A DNA stretch of 19,213 nt from Candidatus Kapaibacterium sp. (lineage in GTDB: Bacteria; Bacteroidota; Ignavibacteria; Palsa-1295): positions 1-19,213 of the forward strand of contig JANWLI010000059.1 of the NCBI GenBank assembly GCA_025450975.1, read 5' to 3'. Of this stretch, positions 8,282 through 15,477 are shown in pieces. The notes under the pieces were generated by a model, which saw only the letters and a list, made by a program, of their open reading frames with translations, ran no database searches and was not told where the DNA came from. The translations under genes and the position numbers were made by a program. How positions within the stretch are numbered: the stretch's first letter is position 1; every line of letters starts with the position of its first letter.

Positions 8282-9495
8282 AGATACTGCAATTATCGCC
8301 CCGGTTACCGTACCCGCTGATGGATGGCGGCGTGATCAGCGTGTACCGTCTTGCCGAATCGACGGCGCGGCTTGGTGAAGAGATCACGTTCGTTACGTAT
8401 CCGGAACACGATGAAGCGCTTAATGCCGAGGCGCGACGTGCGATCGAGCCGATCATGCGCCTGGAGTTGATCGGGAAGCCAATGCCATCGCGCAATGCGA
8501 CGCTTGCACGGACGATGCTTCATGGTGCCTACCCGATCGAGCGACGGATGATGCCGGAGATGTTCGCACTCATCGAGAAGCTGCTCACCGAGGAACAGTA
8601 CGATATCGTGCATATCGACCATGCGCACATGGGGAAGTACGGCTTGTGGGTGAAAGAGCGTTTTGGGTTACCGGTCGTACTCCGTGAGCATAATTATGAG
8701 ACGCTGATCTATGAGCGTTATGCCGCCAACGAAAGCAATCCGCTGAAGAAGTTTATCGCACGCATGCACGGGCGCCGGCTTAAGCGCGAGGAATTCCGAT
8801 TCATCCGCGGCCTCGATGCAACGAGCCCGATCACCAGCGAGGACGAGCAGCTCATGCGCAAGGGTGTTCCGAACGCATGGTACGAGACGATCCCTGCAGG
8901 TGTCGATATCGACTACTACGCTCCGAGCGACACGACCGAAGATCCAGCAACGATCATGTGGGTCGGTGGGATGAACTGGGCGCCGAATAAAGATGCGGTG
9001 TATTACTTTGCGCGTGAGGTATTTCCACTTATTCGTGAGCAGTATCCTGATGCGAAGTTCGAAGTCATCGGCGTCAACACGCAAACGCTTGACGATCTGA
9101 AGAAAGAACTTGGCGATGCGATCGAGCTGCATGGGCGCGTTGACGACATCCGCCCTTACGTACGCCGCTCGACAGTGATGATCTGTCCGCTACGTGTCGG
9201 TGGCGGCATGCGGTTAAAGCTGCTGGATTTTTTCGCGATGGGTAAGGCTGTTGTCTCAACTTCGATCGGCGCGGAGGGAAATATTGCCTGCAACGACATG
9301 CATATTCTTATTGGCGATACGCCGCAGGAATTTGCGAAGCATGTAGTGCACCTTATAGGCTCGCCCGAGGAGCGTAAGCGGCTCGGCGCCAATGCCAGAC
9401 GGCTTGTCGAGAACGAATACTCCTGGGAAAGTGTAGGTAAGCGCTTCATTGAGTTGTACCGGAGAGTGATCGAGCGCCATCGTGGGAATCGTTGA
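8278..9495 (+). CDS. GT4 family glycosyltransferase (variant donor motif)
   Basis: 405-residue GT-B enzyme starting with MKILQLSPRLPYPLMDGG, the usual N-terminal glycine-loop strand of GT4 proteins. It continues with LREHNYE (135-141), IPAGVD (205-210) and the donor-domain entry IMWVGGMNWAPNKDA (226-240). The C-terminal signature PLRVGGGMRLKLLDFFAMGK (304-323) replaces the classical EX7E motif. In this GT4 subgroup the stretch usually reads R-x-K-x-x-E; here the acidic position is Asp317. GTG 8278 overlaps the preceding stop by four bases, implying coupled translation. The end overlaps the following GT2 by 14 bases. Substrates are not readable. Confidence 0.88.
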   Translation: MKILQLSPRLPYPLMDGGVISVYRLAESTARLGEEITFVTYPEHDEALNAEARRAIEPIMRLELIGKPMPSRNATLARTMLHGAYPIERRMMPEMFALIEKLLTEEQYDIVHIDHAHMGKYGLWVKERFGLPVVLREHNYETLIYERYAANESNPLKKFIARMHGRRLKREEFRFIRGLDATSPITSEDEQLMRKGVPNAWYETIPAGVDIDYYAPSDTTEDPATIMWVGGMNWAPNKDAVYYFAREVFPLIREQYPDAKFEVIGVNTQTLDDLKKELGDAIELHGRVDDIRPYVRRSTVMICPLRVGGGMRLKLLDFFAMGKAVVSTSIGAEGNIACNDMHILIGDTPQEFAKHVVHLIGSPEERKRLGANARRLVENEYSWESVGKRFIELYRRVIERHRGNR

Positions 9496-10657
9496 CATCA
9501 TAATCATCACGTTGTTGGGATTGATCGTGTATTGCTATGCGATCTTTCCGTATCTCGTGCAAGTGGTGGCGCGGTTCTATAAGCGCCCGACCTTTCAGGA
9601 CCCTTCGTATCTGCCGCGTGTTTCGATCGTTGTGGCAGCGCATAACGAAGAAGTCTCCCTTCCACGTCTACTTGATTCGCTCCTCGGCCTCGATTATCCT
9701 CAGGACCTTGTTGAGATCATCATTGCCTCCGATGGCTCGGATGATAAGACGGATGAGATCCTCACCGATTATGCAAAGCGCTACCCGCAGGTGCGTCCGC
9801 TTATCTTCACGCAAAACCGTGGCAAGATGCCGACGCTTAACGATGCCGTTGCTACTGCGACCGGTGATATCCTCTATTTCGTCGATGCCGACCTTACGTT
9901 AAGCACGAACTCGATCCGCGCACATGTGCGCCATCATGTCGATCCGAGCGTCGGTATTGTTGCCGGTGCGTACCAGATGATCTCTAACGATGCGACGAAG
10001 CTGCGGAAGATCGAGGAGTCCTATGCGTCGCTAGAGCAGCGAATCCGATATAGCGAAGGGGCTTTTGCTTCGACGATGAACGTCTATGGAGGCAATTATT
10101 CGATGCGGCGAACGCTGTGGAGGCCGCTGCCGAGTTCGATGGTCCATGACGACCTATACGTCGTTTTTAGTGTGATTAGCCAGGGGAAACGGGTGATTTC
10201 GGACCGGGAAACGGTGGCCTACGACAAGTTTTCCCGCAATTTTGACGACGAGTTTCTCCGTAAGATCCGGTCAGCCTCGCGGGGGTATCATACGCTGTCA
10301 TATTTCCCGGAAGCTGTTTTTTTTCAATCAATTCCGGAGTCTTTCCTCCTGTGGCCCCACAAGATATTGCGGTGGCTGAGCCCAATACTGGCCGGTATGG
10401 CAGGAATGCTTGCCCTCTGGCGGTACTTGCAAACAGATGGCGTGGTTTACGGCATTTTTGTGTTATTACTGGGCAGTACACTCGCTGTTGGTGTTGCTAC
10501 GTATTTCCTTGAGCGGCGCGGACGTTCGCTTATGTTTCTGGCGAAATTCGGTTGGTTCGTGACAATGAACTTTGCCTATGTAGTCGGAACATGGCGCTTC
10601 CTAACCGGAAGCGATCAGGCTGCGTGGAAAAAAGCGACCCGCGACAGCGCCGAATAA
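9482..10657 (+). CDS. Membrane-bound GT2 family glycosyltransferase
   Basis: 391 residues: an N-terminal membrane helix (about 4-28), a GT2 catalytic domain (about 46-270) and a C-terminal group of helices (about 295-375), the layout of processive and non-processive membrane GT2 enzymes such as hyaluronan- and cellulose-synthase relatives. Visible are VVAAHNEE (50-57), SDGSDD (83-88), the DxD motif in YFVDADLTL (DAD 135-137), HDD at 222-224 where many members have ED, and R-S-A-S-R-G (263-268) near the position of QxxRW. It would use a nucleotide sugar on the cytoplasmic side. GTG 9482 gives a 14-base overlap with the GT4 gene, and the first helix starts at once, so a later start is unlikely. 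Confidence 0.88.
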   Translation: MGIVDIIIITLLGLIVYCYAIFPYLVQVVARFYKRPTFQDPSYLPRVSIVVAAHNEEVSLPRLLDSLLGLDYPQDLVEIIIASDGSDDKTDEILTDYAKRYPQVRPLIFTQNRGKMPTLNDAVATATGDILYFVDADLTLSTNSIRAHVRHHVDPSVGIVAGAYQMISNDATKLRKIEESYASLEQRIRYSEGAFASTMNVYGGNYSMRRTLWRPLPSSMVHDDLYVVFSVISQGKRVISDRETVAYDKFSRNFDDEFLRKIRSASRGYHTLSYFPEAVFFQSIPESFLLWPHKILRWLSPILAGMAGMLALWRYLQTDGVVYGIFVLLLGSTLAVGVATYFLERRGRSLMFLAKFGWFVTMNFAYVVGTWRFLTGSDQAAWKKATRDSAE

Positions 10658-10673
10658 TTGATCGACGAGAGAC

Positions 10674-12101
10674 TTGACCCGGAAAAAAGAACTTCTTCTT
10701 TTGCTTTTAAGCGACTTCCTTGCCATTAATACGGCATGGGTCTGCTTTTTCTGGGTACGAGTCGAATCCGGTTGGTTCAGAGTCGTTGAGCTCAACACGA
10801 AGATCGATCCTTCTCATCTGCTGACAAGCTCCTTCTTCGTCTATCTTCTGTGGGGCATTGGCTTCACGTTCTTCGGTCTCTACCGTCAGTGGTTCGTGCG
10901 TCCGATCTTTGACGAGATCGTGACGATCCTGAAAACGCTCGCGCTCGGCACGCTGCTCTTCCTGTTCTTTGTATTGTGGGGCGCATTTGTCGGCGCTGAA
11001 GACGAAGGTGTTAACGATCCTCGCATCCTCGGCTTCGTGTACTTTATACTCCTGAGTTTCTTTACGATCACGTTTCGTCTGATCGTTCGTTTCTCGCAGC
11101 AGCGTCTGCTTGAATCGGGCTACGGCCGGCGTCCGAGCATTATTCTTGGTGACCGGGCCAACGCAGAAAGCCTGGCGGCGCGGGTCTCGCATTTTCCACG
11201 TTTGGGCTATGAGGTTATCGGCTACGTTTCGCCAAATGGTGAAGTGGAGACGGGCGAGACGCGTAAACTCCCACGTCTTGGGGAGCTGAAAAATCTTGAG
11301 AGCATTATTGCCGGCAATAAGATCCAGGAAGTACTGATCACGCTGAAGTCCGGCGATCACGATGCGCTGCTCGATGTGATGGGACGCACTTCGGGTTCGA
11401 ATGTCGGGCTGAAGATCATGCCCGATCTCTATGATATCATTTCGGGTCAGGCGCGCACACGTGAGATCTATGGCTTTCCGCTGATCGACATCAATCCGGA
11501 GTTGCAGCGTCCGTGGGAAGAGGCAACGAAGCGTGCGATGGATATTGTGGCGAGTTCGATCATTCTCGTTATCGGATTTCCGATCTGGTTGCTGATCGCC
11601 TTAGGCGTGCGGGTATCGTCAAAAGGTCCGATGATCTACCGGCAGGAGCGTGTCGGCCGGTACGGCGAGCCGTTCAATATTTACAAGTTTCGCTCGATGC
11701 GTACGGATGCTGAGGTCGAAGGACCGCAGTGGGCGACAAAGAACGATCCGCGCGTTACGGGATATGGGCGCTTCCTGCGCCGTTCGCATCTTGATGAGAT
11801 CCCGCAGTTTTTCAACGTGCTCAAAGGCGATATGTCGCTTGTCGGGCCCCGTCCGGAGCGCGCGCATTTTGTGCAGCTCTTGTCGAAGGAGATCCCGTAC
11901 TACCCGCGGCGACTGCGTGTGCGGCCTGGTGTGACCGGCCTCTTTCAGGCGATGGTCTATAAGTATGACGAGAACATCGACGACGTACGCAATAAATTGA
12001 AGTACGACCTGATGTACATCGAGTCGATGTCGTTCCGACTGGATATGAAGATCCTGTTCCGGACGGTCTACAATGTGTTGCGCGCAGGAGGGCAGGCCTG
12101 A
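10674..12101 (+). CDS. WbaP/WcaJ-type undecaprenyl-phosphate sugar phosphotransferase, copy 1
   Basis: 475-residue initiating phosphoglycosyl transferase that would move a sugar-phosphate from a UDP-sugar to undecaprenyl phosphate at the inner membrane. Order of parts: four helices (about 5-27, 51-70, 85-105, 117-137), a Rossmann-like CoA_binding_3 domain (about 152-265, GRRPSIILGDRAN), a membrane or re-entrant helix (about 292-312) and the bac_transf catalytic domain. That domain has KFRSM (338-342), the catalytic Asp374-Glu375 in HLDEIPQFFNVLKGDMSLVG, GPRPE (391-395), RPGVTGL and a C-terminal YDLMYIESMSFRLDMKIL. The start is TTG: MTRKKELLLLLLSDFLA aligns without gaps to MSKHRELLILLLVDFLA of the next gene, and no ATG fits. 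It overlaps that paralogue by one base (TGATG). Confidence 0.93.
   Translation: MTRKKELLLLLLSDFLAINTAWVCFFWVRVESGWFRVVELNTKIDPSHLLTSSFFVYLLWGIGFTFFGLYRQWFVRPIFDEIVTILKTLALGTLLFLFFVLWGAFVGAEDEGVNDPRILGFVYFILLSFFTITFRLIVRFSQQRLLESGYGRRPSIILGDRANAESLAARVSHFPRLGYEVIGYVSPNGEVETGETRKLPRLGELKNLESIIAGNKIQEVLITLKSGDHDALLDVMGRTSGSNVGLKIMPDLYDIISGQARTREIYGFPLIDINPELQRPWEEATKRAMDIVASSIILVIGFPIWLLIALGVRVSSKGPMIYRQERVGRYGEPFNIYKFRSMRTDAEVEGPQWATKNDPRVTGYGRFLRRSHLDEIPQFFNVLKGDMSLVGPRPERAHFVQLLSKEIPYYPRRLRVRPGVTGLFQAMVYKYDENIDDVRNKLKYDLMYIESMSFRLDMKILFRTVYNVLRAGGQA
12086..12092 (+). promoter_or_regulatory. Shine-Dalgarno site for the second sugar transferase
   Basis: AGGAGGG lies within the last codons of copy 1, eight bases before ATG 12101. 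It supports that ATG as a start and independent reinitiation at the TGATG junction. Confidence 0.6.
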
Positions 12102-13555
12102 TGTCGAAGCACAGAGAGCTGCTGATCCTGCTATTAGTCGATTTCCTTGCGCTTAATCTTACGTGGCTTGTCTTTCATTACATCCGCTACGATTCCGGCC
12201 TCTTCGATGTGGTGCCGTCCGGGACGGAAGAGATCTTCATTAATGGCGGCTTTCTGTATCTATACTGGCTGGCAGTGTTCGCAACATTCGGCTTGTACCG
12301 TTCGCGCTATACACGGCCGCTCTTCGATGAGTTTGTTACCGTGCTCAAGACACTTGTCTTTGGTATACTCTTTTTAAGTCTTGCTGTTCGCTTTGTGTGG
12401 GATCCGGTGCCAGGTCCGGAGCCATTTATCAGCGATTCACGCATCTTGCGTGTGACGTACGGATTAATAACGATCGCCTTCGTGATCTCTCTACGTCTGG
12501 CGTTGCTTTCAGCGTGGAGCAAGCTGCTTGCAGCGGGTATAGGGCGCAGGCCGTCGCTTATTATCGGCGAGCGCGCAAGCGCGGAGGAGTTGGCTGACAA
12601 GATCTCGCACTATCCGCGGCTTGGGTATGAAGTCGTCGGATATATTACGACCAACGGCGCTGCAGCAGATAGCAATTCTTTCCGTATCGTAAGCCGTACC
12701 AATAAGCCGAATGAGCGTATTGTGTCGCGTCTTGGTGGTGTTGCCGATCTTGAGACGGTGACACACAAGCATGGCATTAAAGAAGTGCTTGTTGCCCTCG
12801 ATTCGGGTGAGCATGAAACGCTGCTGACGATCCTGAGCAAACTTGGCGCAGGCGATATTGGTGTAAAGATCGTCCCCGATCTTTATGATATCGTCTCCGG
12901 TCAGGCGCGTACGCGTGAGATCTACGGCTTTCCGCTGATCGACATCAACCCGGAGATCATGCGGCCCTGGGAAGAAGTTGCCAAACGAACGCTTGATATT
13001 GCTGTCAGCCTCATCGTGATCGTGCTCGGTCTGCCGTTCTGGTTAGGTATCGCAGCGCTCGTGAAACTTTCGTCGAAAGGTCCAGTAGTCTATTCGCAGG
13101 AACGGGTCGGAAAGAACGGGAAGATCTTCAAGATTTACAAATTCCGTTCGATGCGTACGGACGCCGAGGCCGAAGGTCCGAAGTGGGCAACGAAGAACGA
13201 TCCTCGTGTTACGGCCTACGGTCGGTTCTTACGCCGTTCGCATCTCGACGAGATCCCACAGTTTTTCAATGTGCTCAAAGGCGACATGTCGCTTGTCGGA
13301 CCCCGTCCGGAGCGTGGGCATTTTGTCCAGCTACTCTCGAAGGAGATCCCGTACTACTCGCGGCGTTTACGTGTGCGGCCGGGGGTGACGGGGTTGTATC
13401 AGGCGATGGTCGATAAGTACGATGAGAATATCGAAGATGTCCGCGACCGCGTGCGGTACGATCTGATGTATATCGAGTCGATGTCGTTTCGTCTCGACAT
13501 GAAAATTTTGTTGCGGACACTGTATACAGTGGTTCGCGGTAAGGGTCAGGCATAA
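12101..13555 (+). CDS. WbaP/WcaJ-type undecaprenyl-phosphate sugar phosphotransferase, copy 2
   Basis: 484-residue paralogue of the preceding gene with the same order of four helices, Rossmann domain (from about 148), membrane helix (about 299-320) and catalytic domain. KFRSM is at 347-351, the catalytic Asp383-Glu384 in HLDEIPQ, then KGDMSLVGPRPE and RPGVTGL, so it looks fully active. By hand the last 132 residues differ from copy 1 at about 18 positions, while helices 2-4 differ at most positions. It carries about 20 extra residues around 190-211 (FRIVSRTNKPNERIVSRLGG region) between Rossmann strands. Either the two copies use different sugars, or they differ in regulation or partner binding (inference). 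The gap of 22 bases to the next gene has a T run but no stem. Confidence 0.93.
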   Translation: MSKHRELLILLLVDFLALNLTWLVFHYIRYDSGLFDVVPSGTEEIFINGGFLYLYWLAVFATFGLYRSRYTRPLFDEFVTVLKTLVFGILFLSLAVRFVWDPVPGPEPFISDSRILRVTYGLITIAFVISLRLALLSAWSKLLAAGIGRRPSLIIGERASAEELADKISHYPRLGYEVVGYITTNGAAADSNSFRIVSRTNKPNERIVSRLGGVADLETVTHKHGIKEVLVALDSGEHETLLTILSKLGAGDIGVKIVPDLYDIVSGQARTREIYGFPLIDINPEIMRPWEEVAKRTLDIAVSLIVIVLGLPFWLGIAALVKLSSKGPVVYSQERVGKNGKIFKIYKFRSMRTDAEAEGPKWATKNDPRVTAYGRFLRRSHLDEIPQFFNVLKGDMSLVGPRPERGHFVQLLSKEIPYYSRRLRVRPGVTGLYQAMVDKYDENIEDVRDRVRYDLMYIESMSFRLDMKILLRTLYTVVRGKGQA

Positions 13556-13577
13556 ACAATTTTTTTAGTAATAGCTT

Positions 13578-14732
13578 GTGGCAGTAACAGTAGAAATCGA
13601 GCGTCCTACAAAAACCCTGCAGATGGTCGACGTCGTCGGTCAGTACCGACGCTACCAGCAGGAGTTTGACGATGCCGTCCTGGCAGTGTTGCGAAGTGGG
13701 TCGTACATTAACGGGCCTGTCGTGCGTGCCTTCGAAGAAGAGATGAGCGCCTATCTCGGCGTTCGTCATGCGATCGCCTGTGCATCGGGCACGGATGCGT
13801 TGCAGCTTGCGATGATGGCGATCGGCATCACCGGCGGCGACGAAGTGCTGACGACGCCATTCACGTTCGTTGCGACGACGGAGACGATCGCGCTACTTGG
13901 CGCAAAGCCAACGTATGCCGATATCGATCCCCGCACGTTCAATGTCGACCCGGAAGAATTTCGTAAGAAGATCGGGCCGCGCACACGCGCGTTGCTGCCG
14001 GTCCACCTTTTTGGGCAGACGTGCGACTTGACGGCGATCGCAGAGCTTGCGCGCGAGCGAGGCCTCTACCTGATCGAAGATGCTGCGCAAGCTATCGGGG
14101 CTTCGTGGAATGGGGTGAAGGCGTGCACGGTAGGAGACATCTCGTGTATTTCGTACTACCCATCGAAGAATCTCGGTGCCTTTGGCGATGCAGGGATGAT
14201 GACGACTAATGACGATGCACTTGCCGAGAAACTTCGCTCGATCGCCAATCATGGCTCGACGAAGACGTACTTCCACGATCGTCTCGGCGTGAACTCGCGA
14301 CTCGATGCGATCCAGGCTGCGATCTTACGCGTGAAGTTAAAGTATCTCGACGAATGGAATGCACGCAGGAAAGAAGTTGCAGCGCTCTACACAGAGATCT
14401 TCTCCGAAGAGCCTGATTTGATCGCGCCGCCGTTCGTGCATCCATCGGCCGAGCCGATCTGGCATCAATATTCGTTGTTAATTCGCGCAGACCGCACCAA
14501 GGTGATGCAGGCATTACGCGAAGACGGTGTGCCGACAAGCATTTACTATCCGGTACCTCTGCACTTGCAGCCGGCGTACCAGCTTTCCGGCGGCAAGGCG
14601 GGCGACTTCCCCCACACCGAGTATGCTTCGGAGCACATCCTTTCTGTTCCGATGCATTCTGAGTTAAGCGACACGGAAGTAGAGTATATTGCAAAGCGGT
14701 TTATCACCAGAGTTCGTGAGTTCAAAGCGTGA
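13578..14732 (+). CDS. DegT/DnrJ/EryC1-type PLP-dependent sugar aminotransferase
   Basis: 384 residues of the fold-type I sugar aminotransferases that convert keto sugars of nucleotide sugars into amino sugars, usually with glutamate as amino donor. Visible are GQYRRY near the start, ASGTDALQLAM (69-79), PTYADIDPRTFNVDP, EDAAQAIGASWNG (167-179), the PLP lysine Lys197 in SYYPSKNLGAFGDAG, and NSRLDAIQAAIL (239-250). The lysine context resembles WbpE, QdtB and FdtB, suggesting a 3-amino or similar product, but the substrate cannot be fixed. GTG 13578 gives 15 extra residues; ATG 13623 (MVDVVGQYR) is an equally typical start for the family, so the 5' end is uncertain. The stop overlaps the next GTG by four bases. 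It is the only visible nucleotide-sugar modifying enzyme here. Confidence 0.9.
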   Translation: MAVTVEIERPTKTLQMVDVVGQYRRYQQEFDDAVLAVLRSGSYINGPVVRAFEEEMSAYLGVRHAIACASGTDALQLAMMAIGITGGDEVLTTPFTFVATTETIALLGAKPTYADIDPRTFNVDPEEFRKKIGPRTRALLPVHLFGQTCDLTAIAELARERGLYLIEDAAQAIGASWNGVKACTVGDISCISYYPSKNLGAFGDAGMMTTNDDALAEKLRSIANHGSTKTYFHDRLGVNSRLDAIQAAILRVKLKYLDEWNARRKEVAALYTEIFSEEPDLIAPPFVHPSAEPIWHQYSLLIRADRTKVMQALREDGVPTSIYYPVPLHLQPAYQLSGGKAGDFPHTEYASEHILSVPMHSELSDTEVEYIAKRFITRVREFKA

Positions 14733-15472
14733 AACGAGCATTACTGATCATCCCGACGTATAACGAGCGCGAGAATGTTCGCGACATCGTGCGGAGCGTG
14801 CTTGCCGAAGAGCCAAAGACACCGGACGTTTCGCTTTCGGTGCTGATCGTCGACGACAACTCGCCGGACGGCACGGCGGACCTTGTACTCGAGATGCAGC
14901 AAGATCCGGCGATCGGCTCGGATCGTCTGCATTTGCTAAAGCGCGCCGGGAAGATGGGGCTCGGTACTGCATACGTTGCCGGTTTTAAGTACGGTCTTGA
15001 GCGAGGGTTTGATTACATCTTCGAGATGGATGCGGACTTTTCGCACGATCCCGATGAGATCCCCCATTTTTTAGAGGAGATCCGCAATTACGATCTGGTG
15101 ATCGGCTCGCGCTACATTACGGGCGCGAACGTTGCGAACTGGCCGCTGCGGCGGTTGCTGCTCTCGTACTATGCGAACAAGTATGTCCGCATCATTACGG
15201 GTATCAGGGTCTACGATGCGACAGGCGGTTATAAGTGTTTTCGCAGAGAGGTGCTCGAAGCGATCGATCTCGACGATATTCGATCGAACGGCTATGCATT
15301 CCAGATCGAGATGAACTTCCGCGCCTGGCGCAAGAAGTTTCGTATCAAGGAGATCCCGATCGTGTTTGTCGACCGTCATGCGGGCACGAGCAAGATGCGC
15401 AAGGCGATCGTCCGTGAAGCGGTGCCGCTGGTGTGGAAACTCAAGTACAGAGTACTCAAGGGCGAACTCTGA
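14729..15472 (+). CDS. DPM1-like polyprenyl-phosphate hexose synthase (GT2)
   Basis: 247-residue GT2 enzyme closely following the dolichol-phosphate mannose synthase pattern: LLIIPTYNERENV (5-17), VDDNSPDGTA (41-50), EMDADFSHDP (99-108), GSRYITGANVANWPLRR (126-142), YDATGGYKC (162-170), SNGYAFQIEM (186-195) and RHAGTSKM (216-223). There is no C-terminal membrane helix, so it is the short single-domain form acting at the cytoplasmic face. It would transfer a hexose, classically mannose from GDP-mannose, to polyprenyl phosphate, giving a lipid donor for GT-C enzymes such as the one at 2057-3475 (inference). GTG 14729 overlaps the aminotransferase stop in GTGA. Confidence 0.9.
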   Translation: MKRALLIIPTYNERENVRDIVRSVLAEEPKTPDVSLSVLIVDDNSPDGTADLVLEMQQDPAIGSDRLHLLKRAGKMGLGTAYVAGFKYGLERGFDYIFEMDADFSHDPDEIPHFLEEIRNYDLVIGSRYITGANVANWPLRRLLLSYYANKYVRIITGIRVYDATGGYKCFRREVLEAIDLDDIRSNGYAFQIEMNFRAWRKKFRIKEIPIVFVDRHAGTSKMRKAIVREAVPLVWKLKYRVLKGEL

Positions 15473-15477
15473 TCCCG

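Noticed and set aside
10707..11360. Minus-strand open frame of 217 codons opposite sugar transferase copy 1.
   Set aside because: The plus-strand protein is clearly conserved; the reverse translation has no recognisable domain and is highly polar, as expected for a shadow frame.
13518..13531. Perfect 14-base palindrome CACTGTATACAGTG near the 3' end of the second sugar transferase, followed about 30 bases on by a T run.
   Set aside because: It encodes conserved residues of the protein (T-L-Y-T-V region aligned with copy 1), and the T run is too far away for a terminator. Probably chance.
13556..13577. T-rich gap after the second sugar transferase as a terminator.
   Set aside because: Seven T are present, but no stem precedes them directly, and the downstream genes belong to the same pathway.
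15433..15477. 15-residue extension of the GT2 fusion upstream of GTG 15478.
   Set aside because: It overlaps the end of the DPM1-like gene, and the GT2 fold begins at DISVIIVNYN right after GTG 15478.
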